From contig CALIRO010000005.1 in NCBI GenBank assembly GCA_938042245.1, positions 1 to 64,000 on the forward strand: DNA of 64,000 nucleotides, written 5' to 3'. The stretch is from an uncultured Thermoguttaceae bacterium (GTDB lineage: Bacteria > Planctomycetota > Planctomycetia > Pirellulales > Thermoguttaceae). The translations under genes were made by a program, and so were the position numbers. A model generated the notes under the pieces. The model did not search any database. It was not told the origin of the DNA and was given only the letters and a program-made list of their open reading frames with translations. The first letter of the stretch is position 1. Each line of letters starts with the position of its first letter. Of the stretch, positions 9,968 to 19,640 are shown one piece after another.

Positions 9968-10130
9968 AGGCAGAAGAGTTCGTCCCGATGGGAAATGCAG
10001 ACCTATAGAACCTGGCGGCGCATTCCATCTATTTGCAGCTTATCCCTAACGGTTAATAGAGAAGCTCCTTCCTCGAAAATTGAGCAGTGGAGGATGGGGG
10101 CCATTTGCGTTTTAGGATAAGCGGTTCTGA

Positions 10131-12071
10131 TTACCTGCCGCCGCCGGCGCAGGCGCATGCACAGGCGCAACCGGCGCAGGCACAGGCACAGGCGCTGCCC
10201 CCACCGCCGCCGGAAGATCGGGCCTCGGCCAACGCCCGGAAGAATTCTCCGCTCAGGCGATCAAACCCGCTCAGATCCACAAACCCGCCCGAACCTGTCG
10301 GCAGGTTGAGCGAACCAGGCGTCAGGGCCGAGGCCAACCGACCGAAGGTGTTTTCCGCCCAACCGGCAAAAGAGGCGGCTACATCTTGGGCCGTCGTTTG
10401 ACCAGGAATCGACGGTGCTTCAGGGGCGGGAACGGATGGCATGGGGGTAGCAGGATGGGAGGAGGGCCGAAGGACTGGGCCCACAGGCCGACCGATGGGT
10501 CCTCGCATCCACGGGGGCAGGTAGGGCCCGACAAAAACGGTCGGCCAATCGTCGTCCATCAGAACCCATTCAAACTGTCGGTCTAGGTGTTCGTGCCGTT
10601 GCTGGATCTGGCCGATCGAAGCCGCCTGTTCTACCGCCCGACGCACAATCCACCGATAATATTCCTTGGTGAGCTTCAGATCGAAGCCTTTCATCCGTTG
10701 GGCCACCCGTTCAATCAACTGCTGTAGCGCTGGGCCAAAGTCAATCTGTTCTACTGGTACACCCGGATGGGCCTCCAGAAGCTGAAGGAACGGATATTCA
10801 TAACTATGGATGATCACTGCTTTTTCCTGGCCCACCCGGCGATAAAAGGCGGCCGGTGTTTCTGCCGAGATACGAGGCTCTGAGGTGGGGGTTGGGCTTG
10901 GCCGGGCAGAACGAGCCCCATACCGAAAATCCTCCAGTACCTCCACCACCAGCGGGTCTGCCGACACTTGCCGCACAATGCCCTTTTTGAGCAGGCCGAA
11001 AATCACTAGGCCCAGGACCCGGCCCAAGGGGAGCTCCAGCAGGCAGGCCGCTTCCGGAGCGGTCAGACCCCGTTTGATTCCGCCGCCTTCGACATAAGCA
11101 ATCGGCGGTAGATAACCTCTGGGCCGACGTCGTCTCGCCCACTCAGTCAATCCCAGCAGGACCAGCACCATCGGCACAGAAGCTAATTGCCAACCCGGAC
11201 TAGAGATAAATAAGATCACCATAAAAATGCTCAGGATCACAAAAAGCGATCCCCCCGTGCCGCCGGTAAACCGAAAATACGCAATCCCGAACACCACTAG
11301 CACCACCATACCAACGGTCCATCGGGCGCCGGGGGAATGCGCAAACCAATGCAAAAATAAATCCCAGGCGCTCTGCCGAATTACCCGCTCCATAACCCGT
11401 TTGGGGAACGACAGCCCCACTAGATGCGCTTGGACAAGCCGGGTCTTTGGCCACTGCCAAACGACCACGACATGGTTTTGGAAGAGGGCTTTGTCGGAAA
11501 ACGGCTGGCCCTGATGAAGGACTTCGTCCGGCTGGACGCCAGGGGGCAGGTGAACGGCCAATTTCAGATGGGTCGTACCGGTTAGAAACTGCTGGCCAAA
11601 CCAGGTCGGTGTAATGCGCAAGGAGGCGTAGTCGCTGCGGGTGGTATCCTGAAAGACCAGATTTGGGACGCGAAATTCGGTTTGGAAGAGGCCTTGTTGG
11701 CCTGGGGGGATTTGGCCTGGGCCAAGATGTACCTCAAAGCCAGGCTGGACATACTGCGAGGGCCGGATCAAGCGGGCCGGTTGGCCCTGACAACGGGCCC
11801 GGATGGTTTTGAGATCATATTCGCCTGTCGGTGTACCTATATCTACAATATCAATCGGTTGGCCAGTAGGATTGTTCCAAAAGAGAATTTGATAATGGAT
11901 CCGGACCGAGGCGTCCGGCTGGATGAAGACTTGCATCTCCATCTGGGGAACTTGGAAGCTATAGTCGGCCCAGGCCAACGACGGCAGGAAACCGGCCACT
12001 GCCCAGAAGAGCGCTAGGGGAATCGCAGTCCGAACCGCACCGCGCTGGATTCTGGAAGCTAGGAAGCTCAT
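10131..12071 (-). CDS. DUF2207-like membrane protein with Gly-rich, Cys-Ala alternating tail
   Basis: The 646-residue product has a signal peptide ending near SLAWA. An exposed beta-rich domain (about 25-240) follows, of the kind seen in DUF2207 proteins, then three hydrophobic helices (about 250-320) and a cytoplasmic region (about 335-550) with a winged-helix-like segment (LTAPEAACLLELPLGRVLGL). After a Pro/Ser-rich linker the chain ends in SGGGGG and a run in which Cys and Ala alternate, then GGGR. That tail holds seven cysteines. Function unknown. The start at 12071 fits the signal peptide; a start ten codons further upstream (12101) is also possible. It stands alone and faces the efflux operon across a 0.5-kb gap. 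Confidence 0.75.
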   Translation of the reverse strand: MSFLASRIQRGAVRTAIPLALFWAVAGFLPSLAWADYSFQVPQMEMQVFIQPDASVRIHYQILFWNNPTGQPIDIVDIGTPTGEYDLKTIRARCQGQPARLIRPSQYVQPGFEVHLGPGQIPPGQQGLFQTEFRVPNLVFQDTTRSDYASLRITPTWFGQQFLTGTTHLKLAVHLPPGVQPDEVLHQGQPFSDKALFQNHVVVVWQWPKTRLVQAHLVGLSFPKRVMERVIRQSAWDLFLHWFAHSPGARWTVGMVVLVVFGIAYFRFTGGTGGSLFVILSIFMVILFISSPGWQLASVPMVLVLLGLTEWARRRRPRGYLPPIAYVEGGGIKRGLTAPEAACLLELPLGRVLGLVIFGLLKKGIVRQVSADPLVVEVLEDFRYGARSARPSPTPTSEPRISAETPAAFYRRVGQEKAVIIHSYEYPFLQLLEAHPGVPVEQIDFGPALQQLIERVAQRMKGFDLKLTKEYYRWIVRRAVEQAASIGQIQQRHEHLDRQFEWVLMDDDWPTVFVGPYLPPWMRGPIGRPVGPVLRPSSHPATPMPSVPAPEAPSIPGQTTAQDVAASFAGWAENTFGRLASALTPGSLNLPTGSGGFVDLSGFDRLSGEFFRALAEARSSGGGGGSACACACAGCACACACAGGGR

Positions 12072-12613
12072 GAATTCGCCCCTGGCAGAAACCCCGGGCA
12101 AAGAACCACAGCCCGCCCAAAACCATCTACCCTATCATACCAATTTTTCTCCCAATCCAAAAGTGGTGGAAACATCTTTCTCAGACACTCCCGCTCAGGC
12201 AGCCCTAGGGGGGCTGATTCGCATTACCAAGCTGCAAGTGGGTATGAGACGGGAACCGGGATTTCTTTTCTACTGGGAGGGTAATCAGCCCCGTAAGTTT
12301 CGCCGGACAAGCGAGCAGGAGAAGGAAACTGGCATTTCTTTTCCTCCGGAGTGGGGTTAAAATAATAAAGAGGAATGCCTTCGGCAGGCCAAGGGCGAGG
12401 CGGTTTCCTCAAAAGGGGGCCTGATTTCCTGCCTAAGATAATCCCGCCTGGATGATTTAGTGGCTTAAGGCTCTGCGGTGAGTAGGAGAAAGTGGATCCG
12501 TGTTGCCGGAGGATGTGCCCCTGCAAGAGATGGCTCTGGAGCTTCTATAGGACACTGGGTGAAGGGATGGGAGGAGGCGGATTGAGGAACATAAATTCAT
12601 AAGGAGCCAGGCC
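12072..12613. other. divergent intergenic region
   Basis: About 540 bases between the DUF2207-like gene and the efflux operon. No open frame with domain support is present. The promoters of both divergent units should lie here; I cannot place them with confidence. Confidence 0.5.
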
Positions 12614-14794
12614 ATGGAATCGGAACAGATAAGCCAACAGGAACATATGCTCATAACAGGAGGGCCATGGATCCGTCGGTGGGCCAAGCGGCTGATCGTG
12701 CTGGGCGGAGTAGCAGGGGTGGTGGGATTGGGCGGATGGTGGCTATGGCCGCACTCTTCTTGGTCGGGCAGTGAAGAAATGCCGATCATGGTACAGGCAA
12801 CCAGGGGACCTTTTGTTCATATTATCACCGAGCGAGGCGCCGTCGAAAGCGCCAGCAATTATGAGGTCCGGTGCGAAGTCCAGTCCCGGGGCGCTGCCGG
12901 TACCATGATCCTGGACATCGTACCGGAAGGCACCTATGTGAACGAAGGCGACTTTCTTGTCCGGTTGGATTCCTCTTGGTTAGAATCGGAACGAACGAAG
13001 CAGGAGATCTCCTGCGCCCAAAGTGAGGCGCTATTAGCCGAAGCACAAAACACGTTGGAGACGGCAAAGATCAACCTGAAAGAGTATTTAGAAGGCCAGT
13101 ACCGGTTGGAAGAGAAGAAGATACAGAACGAGATTTTGCTGGCCAGTCAGGAGGTCAGTCGGGCGAGAGAAAACCTGGCTTATAGTGAGCGGCTCGCCGC
13201 CAAAGGCTACATCACCAAACAGCAGTTGGAGGCCGAGAGTTTTGCTCTCCAGAAGGCCCAGAACGATTTGGAGGCGGCCCAACTGAAACTCAAAGTCCTC
13301 CAGGAATACACCAAGCCGAAACGGCTCAAAGAATTGGAAAGCGAGATCAAGACTGCGGAAGCCCGGCTGGCGGCCCGTAGGCAGGCTTATGAGCTGGACC
13401 GGCAACAGCTGCGCCGCATCGAAGAGCAGATCGCCAAATGCGTCATCTATGCGGAACGCTCCGGCGAAGTGGTCTATGCCAATGTCACTGGCCAGGGGGC
13501 GCAGGATGTGATCATCGAACCGGGCACGTTGGTGCGCGAAAATCAAGTGATCGTTCGGCTTCCGGATCCGAAGAACATGCAGGTCAAAGCCCGGGTCAAT
13601 GAAACCCGGATTTCTCGGATTCGGGTTGGCATGCCGGCAGAAATTCGGTTGGATGCATTTCCGGAGGTGTCGCTCAAGGGGGAAGTGACTTCGGTCAGTG
13701 AATATCCGGCGCCGACCATGTGGCACCGAGGGGATGTGAAGGAATACGAGACCTTGGTGAAGATTCTTACGCCAATGCAAGGGCTAAAACCTGGTTTGAC
13801 GGCCCAGGTCCATATTCAGGTGGAAGAGCTGGAGGATGTGTTGCAACTGCCGATTCAGGCGGTCTTTGAGCATCAGGGGCGATATTATTGTGTGGTTCGC
13901 AACGGCGGCGTGTGGGAGGCCAGGCAAGTGCAGATTGGGCCTTCGAACGAGCAATTGGTGGTCATTTGTGATCTTTTCGAGTTGCCTCTTCCGGTGGTTT
14001 TTCAGTTTGCGGGCCGAGCCTTTGTGCTTCAGCGCACCGAGGGGGGCTGGGAATCTCGGCAAGTAACCATCCTTTCCGAAGCTGGCCACCAGGTTACCGT
14101 GCGCCTGCCTCGATCTTCGCTTCCGATGAAAGCGGCTTCGGTTTTTGAATATCAAGGCAAAGCGGTTCGGCTAGTCTATGACGGGCAACAATGGGGGGTT
14201 CGGCCTACCAGCAGTGGGCCTTCGGAGGAACTGAACGAAGAAGAGGTTCGGATGATTCCCATCCAGGCGGTGTTTGTGGTGGAAGGTCGGCATTATGTGC
14301 TGGAATCGGACCCTGCCGTGTGGCATACCCTGCGAGCTGCGGAGACTGTTTCTCCTGCGGACAGCCAATCCTGGAGTGCCCGAGAGGTGCAGGTCGGTTC
14401 GGATCCTCAGCAGCCGGGCCAAACAGGCCTAGGCCTCCGCACCGGGGAAGAAGTGGTGCTTCATGCAGCCGCTTATCGGGAGAAGGTACAACTGCCCGAT
14501 CTTCCGCCGCCTCCAGGCCAATTGTCCTTTGCGGAGGGAAAATCGGAGCGCTCCAAATCGAAAGCCAAAACTCCCGCCGGCGCCAAACGCAATCCTGCCG
14601 AAATGTTCCGAAAGCTGGATCGAAACGGGGATGAACGTCTTACCCGAGAGGAACTGCCCGAACCTCTCCGGGTGCATTTTGCCGCCCTGGATAAAGACGA
14701 CGACGGGAGCATCAGTTTATCGGAATGGGTGGCAGGTCGGACGCTACTTCGGCCAAAACAAGAGCCTAAGGGGCCGCCGGAATCCGAAAAATGA
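12614..14794 (+). CDS. MacA/HlyD-type efflux periplasmic adaptor with repeated C-terminal modules and EF-hands
   Basis: The 726-residue protein has an N-terminal anchor (about 33-48), a split lipoyl/barrel-sandwich domain, a long coiled-coil hairpin (about 135-270, heptad-rich with QQLEAES) and a beta-barrel domain to about 405. The usual membrane-proximal module (pattern LP..AVF...GR..V.....W..R.V) then appears about four times, near residues 408, 453, 501 and 546. Two EF-hand calcium loops (DRNGDERLTREE and DKDDDGSISLSE, about 665-705) close the chain. A typical family member has about 400 residues. AAGGAG at 12601-12606 fixes the start. The stop overlaps the next ATG by 4 bases, so it is translationally coupled to an ABC transporter and should link it to an outer-membrane partner not seen here. 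Confidence 0.88.
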   Translation: MESEQISQQEHMLITGGPWIRRWAKRLIVLGGVAGVVGLGGWWLWPHSSWSGSEEMPIMVQATRGPFVHIITERGAVESASNYEVRCEVQSRGAAGTMILDIVPEGTYVNEGDFLVRLDSSWLESERTKQEISCAQSEALLAEAQNTLETAKINLKEYLEGQYRLEEKKIQNEILLASQEVSRARENLAYSERLAAKGYITKQQLEAESFALQKAQNDLEAAQLKLKVLQEYTKPKRLKELESEIKTAEARLAARRQAYELDRQQLRRIEEQIAKCVIYAERSGEVVYANVTGQGAQDVIIEPGTLVRENQVIVRLPDPKNMQVKARVNETRISRIRVGMPAEIRLDAFPEVSLKGEVTSVSEYPAPTMWHRGDVKEYETLVKILTPMQGLKPGLTAQVHIQVEELEDVLQLPIQAVFEHQGRYYCVVRNGGVWEARQVQIGPSNEQLVVICDLFELPLPVVFQFAGRAFVLQRTEGGWESRQVTILSEAGHQVTVRLPRSSLPMKAASVFEYQGKAVRLVYDGQQWGVRPTSSGPSEELNEEEVRMIPIQAVFVVEGRHYVLESDPAVWHTLRAAETVSPADSQSWSAREVQVGSDPQQPGQTGLGLRTGEEVVLHAAAYREKVQLPDLPPPPGQLSFAEGKSERSKSKAKTPAGAKRNPAEMFRKLDRNGDERLTREELPEPLRVHFAALDKDDDGSISLSEWVAGRTLLRPKQEPKGPPESEK

Positions 14795-15645
14795 CCTCGT
14801 TAGCCGCCTCCTTGCGCAATGTCTGGAAAACCTATCCGATGGACGGCGTGGAAGTGCACGCCTTGCGGGGGGTAAGTTTGGAGATCCGGAGAGGGGAATA
14901 TGTGGCCATTATGGGGGCCTCCGGTTCCGGCAAAAGCACTCTGCTGAATCTTTTGGGCTGCCTGGACCGGCCCACTTCGGGAACCATCTTGCTGGACGGC
15001 GTGGATGTCAGCCAGTTGAACGATAACCAGCTTTCCGAGCTGCGTGCCCGGCGGATCGGCTTTATCTTCCAATCCTACAACCTGATTCCGCAGCTGACGG
15101 TGCTGGAGAACATTGAAGTGCCTCTGTATTACAGCGGCCAGTGGAACGCCAAAACCCGTGCCCGATGCCGGGAATTGGCCGAAAAAGTAGGATTGGGGGG
15201 GCGACTTCACCATCGGCCTACGCAGCTTTCGGGCGGCCAACAACAGCGGGTGGCCATCGCCCGCAGTCTCGTCAACAACCCCTCTTTTATCCTGGCCGAC
15301 GAACCTACCGGCAACCTAGACTCCGCCACCGCCGAAGAAATCCTCGCCCTGATCGACCAGCTCCATCAGGAAGGCAAAACGATTATTTTGGTAACCCACG
15401 AGCCGGAGGTAGCCCAACGGGCGTTTCGCCTGATACGCATCCGGGACGGCCGGATCCAAAGCGACCTGCCGAACCCCCGTTTTGCCACGAGTACAGGAGC
15501 GGAGTCGGCGCAGGCCTCCGGCCAGCCGAACCCCTCGTTTGCCGCCGCCAACTGCCTGCTTTCGTCCCCTCCGAGCGACTCCCGAGCACCGTCCGGCTCT
15601 GCCATCGCTATCCCCCCCAGTGCTGCTGAGGGAGGGCTACGATGA
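14791..15645 (+). CDS. MacB-type ABC transporter ATP-binding protein
   Basis: The 284-residue protein is a complete nucleotide-binding domain of the LolD/MacB class: Walker [10 protein letters not shown], signature LSGGQQQR, Walker [14 protein letters not shown] and a switch His in VTHEPE. After about residue 230 it carries an Ala/Pro/Ser-rich extension that looks disordered. The ATG overlaps the stop of the adaptor gene, and its own stop overlaps the permease ATG, giving a three-gene cistron chain. It should energise the permease encoded next, working from the cytoplasmic side. Substrate unknown (macrolide, lipoprotein or peptide in characterised relatives). Confidence 0.93.
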   Translation: MTSLAASLRNVWKTYPMDGVEVHALRGVSLEIRRGEYVAIMGASGSGKSTLLNLLGCLDRPTSGTILLDGVDVSQLNDNQLSELRARRIGFIFQSYNLIPQLTVLENIEVPLYYSGQWNAKTRARCRELAEKVGLGGRLHHRPTQLSGGQQQRVAIARSLVNNPSFILADEPTGNLDSATAEEILALIDQLHQEGKTIILVTHEPEVAQRAFRLIRIRDGRIQSDLPNPRFATSTGAESAQASGQPNPSFAAANCLLSSPPSDSRAPSGSAIAIPPSAAEGGLR

Positions 15646-16964
15646 GTTTGTGGTGGCTTCGGACCTGGCAATTAGCTCTAAAAAGCCTTTCGCTTCACCC
15701 GTTGCGCTCGTTGCTTACTGTGCTTGGCATTTTTATTGGGGTGGCTAGCGTGGTTTGGCTTTTGGCCATCGGCGAAGGCATCAGCCGAAAGGCGCAGGAA
15801 CAAATCGAAAGTCTGGGTGCCAATCATATTATTGTCCGCTCGGTCAAGCCGCCCACCGCCGTCATCCAACAACAGCGCACCGTCCGTTATGGACTAACGC
15901 GGGAAGATTATGCTCGGCTAAGCCGTACGATTCCCAGCATCAGCCGGGCAATCCCGATCCGCGAAATCCGCCGCCGGTTTCGATATGGGGATCGGCAGGT
16001 GGACGGCCGCCTAGTGGGATGCACCCCTGAATATGCGGAGATCACCAAACTCCAACTGGCACAGGGACGCTTTCTGTCCGAACTGGACGGCCTGGAACTG
16101 AAAAACTACTGTGTGCTTTCGGCCGAAGTCGCCCAGGAACTATTCCAACATCGCAATCCCATCGGCCGAACCATCCATGTGGATGAAGATTACTATGTGG
16201 TCGTTGGGGTCATGAAGCCCCGGGCGCCGACGGCGGCGATTGGCGGTTCGCTGGCCGCCCAGGATTTCTCCTCCGATGTCTATATCCCCATCCAAACCTT
16301 GTGGAAACGGATCGGCGATCTCATCGTAACGGCTCGGCCCGGCAGCTTCGAGCGGGAAGAAGTCCAAATCAGTCAAATCACACTTCGCGTCGAGAGCGTG
16401 GCCAAGGTGATGCAGACGGCCGAACTGGTCCGCACCACTCTGGACAAATATCACCGCATCGAAGATTATGCGGTGGTTATCCCCCTGGAACTGCTGGAGC
16501 AGGCCAGGACGACCAGAATGATGTTTATTGTGTTTCTGGGGCTTATTGCGGCTATCTCCTTGATTGTCGGCGGCATCGGCATTATGAACATCATGTTGGC
16601 AACGGTAACCGAACGAACGCGGGAAATCGGCATCCGGCGCGCCCTGGGTGCTAAACGTCGAGACATTATCCGGCAATTCTTGATCGAAACGGTGGCCCTT
16701 TCGGTGGTGGGGGGGTTAACTGGTATTTTGGGCGGCTTGACCTGCCGACCGATTAGCGCCCAGTTGCGCCTAGCCATGGAAAAACTCATGCCCAGGGCCA
16801 TGAGCCAACTGCCCGATCTGGTCCGGTCCGTCGAGCCGGTGGTAGTGCCCTGGTCGTTGCCGCTGGCGTTTGGCATTTCGGTCTCGATCGGAGTAATCTT
16901 TGGCCTCTATCCGGCGATTCGGGCAGCCCGGATGGACCCGATCGAAGCCCTTCGGCATGAGTAA
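15642..16964 (+). CDS. MacB-like FtsX-family ABC permease
   Basis: The 440-residue protein has the MacB_PCD/FtsX layout: one N-terminal helix (LRSLLTVLGIFIGVASVVWL, about 17-40), a periplasmic domain of about 230 residues, then three helices (around 290-315, 345-365 and 410-430) with the typical IGIMNIMLATVTERTREIGIRRALGA region written here in part as MNIMLATVTERTREIG. It ends with the family-typical R.DPIEALR tail. It overlaps the ATPase gene by 4 bases. It is the membrane subunit of the three-gene export system, likely using mechanotransmission rather than transporting substrate across the lipid bilayer itself. Confidence 0.92.
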   Translation: MSLWWLRTWQLALKSLSLHPLRSLLTVLGIFIGVASVVWLLAIGEGISRKAQEQIESLGANHIIVRSVKPPTAVIQQQRTVRYGLTREDYARLSRTIPSISRAIPIREIRRRFRYGDRQVDGRLVGCTPEYAEITKLQLAQGRFLSELDGLELKNYCVLSAEVAQELFQHRNPIGRTIHVDEDYYVVVGVMKPRAPTAAIGGSLAAQDFSSDVYIPIQTLWKRIGDLIVTARPGSFEREEVQISQITLRVESVAKVMQTAELVRTTLDKYHRIEDYAVVIPLELLEQARTTRMMFIVFLGLIAAISLIVGGIGIMNIMLATVTERTREIGIRRALGAKRRDIIRQFLIETVALSVVGGLTGILGGLTCRPISAQLRLAMEKLMPRAMSQLPDLVRSVEPVVVPWSLPLAFGISVSIGVIFGLYPAIRAARMDPIEALRHE

Positions 16965-17524
16965 ACGGTACCCTCGGTTCCCGGACGTCTCGTCGGCCCA
17001 TTGTCCTTGCCGCGCAAGCGGGAATCCCGCTCCCACTGACCCTAACCCTCTCCCGCCAGGGCGAGCGGATTTTTCTGGATTCCCCCCCACCCTGACCCTC
17101 TCCCACCAAGGGAGAGGGGATTTGCCAGGGGGGAGGGGACTTGTTTGCCTCTCCCCTCCGCAAAAAAATCGCCTCTCCCCTCTGCGGGAGAGGCCGGCTA
17201 GCCGATAGGTTGGCCGGGTGAGGGGGCCTTTCCCCTCTCCCCTCCGCGGGAGAGGGAAGCCGGGCGCAAGCCCGATAGGGTGAGGGGGCTTTGGCCGCAC
17301 CGGCCTGTGGGCCGCATCCCTGGCCGCTGGAAGTCCCCATCTAGCCGCTTCGGCCCGCTACCTCTTCGCAGCGTGCACGAGCCATCCACATCCTCCCCGC
17401 TATCGCCGCCTGTGGCCTCGGCTTTGGGTGGGTATCCTTTTCAACGGCCTGGAAACGGAGTAGAACAAAAAATCCAGCTCATTCTGGAGAAATAGGCGCC
17501 CCTTTGGAAAGGGATTACTCGCCC
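16965..17524. repeat. intergenic cluster of GC-rich palindromic repeats
   Basis: Between about 16990 and 17300 at least five CCCTCTCCC...GGGAGAGGG type palindromes follow one another. The block 17186-17226 is an inverted near-copy of 6989-7029. Short frames here are artefacts of the repeats. Positions 17300-17524 show nothing recognisable apart from the leader of the next gene. Confidence 0.7.
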
Positions 17525-17908
17525 ATGTCCGAGGACATGCATACCACGGTTCAACAAATGCGGGATTGGGTGGCACAGTTTGTTGAGGAGCGAGATTGGT
17601 GGCAGTTTCATTCACCTAAAAATCTATCCATGGGTTTGGCGATCGAGGCCGCCGAGCTGATGGAACATTTCCAGTGGATCAGCACGGAGGAGTCCTGTCA
17701 GGTGGTTTCGGAGCCGGCTCGGCTTCAGCCGATTGTCGAAGAATTGGCCGATGTGCTCTGTTATGCCTTGGCCATGGCCAATGTGCTAGGGATTGATCTG
17801 AGCCGGGCGGTTCGCGAAAAGCTCCAGAAGAACGCCCAAAAATATCCAGCCTCGGAGTATCGGGGCCGATACGGCCCGAAAGACTCCGGACCATCTCAAA
17901 GAACATAA
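17525..17908 (+). CDS. MazG-like nucleotide pyrophosphohydrolase
   Basis: The 127-residue protein matches the small all-helical MazG-like (RS21-C6/dCTPase) family, which hydrolyses (d)NTPs to monophosphate and pyrophosphate. It shows the family pattern NLSMGLAIEAAELMEHFQW and a later EELADVLCYALAMAN, which supply the EExxE and ExxD metal ligands. The end KYPASEYRGRYG is also typical. The ATG at 17525 has GAAAGGGA about 11 bases upstream; an in-frame TTG at 17504 is a weaker start. It is convergent with the exbD-like gene and has no operon partner, so a general house-cleaning role is likely. Confidence 0.88.
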   Translation: MSEDMHTTVQQMRDWVAQFVEERDWWQFHSPKNLSMGLAIEAAELMEHFQWISTEESCQVVSEPARLQPIVEELADVLCYALAMANVLGIDLSRAVREKLQKNAQKYPASEYRGRYGPKDSGPSQRT

Positions 17909-18030
17909 GAACACCTATGCGAGACCCAGGCGGAACCTAGCCCGCTGCGGACTCCGCACCGAAAGCCTCCGGACCGTCTCAACGAAAATAGCAAGCTCTT
18001 TACGGGTGCATGTCGGCATTGGGGGAGCGT

Positions 18031-18498
18031 TCAGGGAGCCTGTGGCGGCGGGGAAGAGGGCCGCTGCGCCGATTCCTCACTGCTGAGCGATTCTCGGGTG
18101 GTAACCCGGTAGTCCCGGATGCCTGCTTTTTTACAGATGTTGATGGCGGCCACGATCGGTTGCCATCGGCAATCCCGATCTGCCCGGATGATGACAGAGG
18201 CTCGGCCGGGATTGCTGGCTTCGGCCCGCCGACAGATCCGTTCGAGTTCTTCGATGGAGACGATGCGGCCGGTAACGAAATATCGGCCTTGGCGGTCGAT
18301 ATTGATGAAAAGTTCGCGTGGCTTTGAGACCAGCGGCCTCGCCTCCGAAGCATCCGGCAAGTTGACTTCCAATTCCCGTTCTTCCTCGGCAAATCGGGTG
18401 GCCACCAGAAAGAAAATCAACAGATTAAACACCATGTCGATCATCGGCGTCATGCTCAGGTTGGTCAACGCTTGGCCTTTTTTGATCTTCACGCTCAT
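18031..18498 (-). CDS. ExbD/TolR-type biopolymer transport protein
   Basis: The 155-residue protein has a short cytoplasmic start, one transmembrane helix (about 18-38) containing the conserved Asp in MTPMIDMVFNLLIFFL, and a periplasmic domain of about 100 residues. In ExbD/TolR that Asp carries the proton. The C-terminal tail is Ser/Pro-rich. GGAGCAC lies upstream of the ATG. It follows the ExbB-like gene by 107 bases on the same strand, so the pair should form a proton-driven motor that energises an outer-membrane process; no TonB or TolA is seen nearby. Confidence 0.92.
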   Translation of the reverse strand: MSVKIKKGQALTNLSMTPMIDMVFNLLIFFLVATRFAEEERELEVNLPDASEARPLVSKPRELFINIDRQGRYFVTGRIVSIEELERICRRAEASNPGRASVIIRADRDCRWQPIVAAINICKKAGIRDYRVTTRESLSSEESAQRPSSPPPQAP

Positions 18499-18605
18499 GG
18501 GGATGTGCTCCAGGCGGCTGGAGAGAAATCGGGATCAGTTCCTTTCCGACATCCAACCCCTACTCGTTCTCTCTGGTTATGCGGGGGGCTAGAGAGGAAT
18601 GGGGA

Positions 18606-19640
18606 TTATTTTCTTCCGGCAGGCGCGGGCGGCGGTTCGACGCTCATGCGCTCCAGCTCTTCCGGGCTAATGCGGAGTCGGCCTTCGTAACGTTCCAATT
18701 GCGGCAGCACCCCCTGAAGGATCTGGTCCAGTTCTCGGAAGAGTTTTTCGATTTGGGTTTCAAATAGGTGAGCGGCAATGGCCGCCGGAATCGCCACACA
18801 CAGGCCGGCAAACGTGGTAACCAAGGCGGTATAGATGCCGTCGGCCAGTTGTTGGGCTTTGTTGGCGCCGGTGGGCAGATTGGCCGTTACGAAAAAGGCC
18901 ATGATCATCCCTTGCACCGTGCCCAAAAGTCCCAGCAGCGGGGCCACCCCGGCCGTCAGGTTCAGCCAGCGCACATTGGCATACAGACGGGCGGCTTCGC
19001 GGTCGTTGGCTTGGGCCACGCTGTGCTCCAGTTCCGCTAAAGGCCGACCTACCTTCAGGAGCATGGCCCGCAGGACGTTCGCTGCTGCCGAAGGATGCCG
19101 CTGCGCAAGCCGATATGCCGCCCGGGGATCCAATCCGCCCGGTTGACTGGCCAACTTGCCCAGGCCGCTAATCAGGGCCGGGGGAATCACTTTGTGCCGA
19201 CGCAGCGCTAAAGCCCGTTCCACAATAAACGTTAGCGCCACCAGCGAAAGCAGCCCAATGGGAATCATCAGCGGGCCGCCTTTGAGCATCGTCTCCAGAA
19301 AGTTGAAACTGGCCGTCTCTTCCTGCTCGGGAGCAGTTTTCGGCTGGCCGGAAGCGGGCTGGGCAGCGCTTTCGGCCAGGGCCTGCTCAGCCAGGCGGTC
19401 GGCTTCGGCAAATCGCTGGGCCTGCTCGTCCGAGGCTGAAGGGTCAGGCGCCGGTGGAGGCGTCTGGGCTGCCGACACCTTTAGAATGAAAATACTTTCA
19501 GTTATCCAAACCGTCTCAACACCCAGACCAGTGGCCTCCTGGAGCCAATCGCCTCCCCCGATCCCACCGGCAAACACTGCCCAACAGATCAGCCAACTGA
19601 TCGGTCTCCGATAACTCCGTCCCATGGCGCCTCTTCTCAT
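18606..19640 (-). CDS. MotA/TolQ/ExbB proton channel protein with long N-terminal region
   Basis: The 344-residue product has an N-terminal hydrophobic segment that may be a signal peptide. An Ala/Glu/Gln-rich periplasmic region follows (about 50-100), then three channel helices: LMIPIGLLSLVALTFIVERA (about 120-140), GVAPLLGLLGTVQGMIMAFF and ALVTTFAGLCVAIPAAIAAH. The GLLGTV and AGLCVAIPA patterns are diagnostic of ExbB/TolQ. I place the start at 19640 because CTCCTT at 19648-19653 reads as AAGGAG seven bases before that ATG; an in-frame ATG at 19679 lacks this. The extra N-terminal part is typical of planctomycete and delta-proteobacterial versions. It works with the ExbD-like protein encoded just downstream. 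Confidence 0.9.
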   Translation of the reverse strand: MRRGAMGRSYRRPISWLICWAVFAGGIGGGDWLQEATGLGVETVWITESIFILKVSAAQTPPPAPDPSASDEQAQRFAEADRLAEQALAESAAQPASGQPKTAPEQEETASFNFLETMLKGGPLMIPIGLLSLVALTFIVERALALRRHKVIPPALISGLGKLASQPGGLDPRAAYRLAQRHPSAAANVLRAMLLKVGRPLAELEHSVAQANDREAARLYANVRWLNLTAGVAPLLGLLGTVQGMIMAFFVTANLPTGANKAQQLADGIYTALVTTFAGLCVAIPAAIAAHLFETQIEKLFRELDQILQGVLPQLERYEGRLRISPEELERMSVEPPPAPAGRK

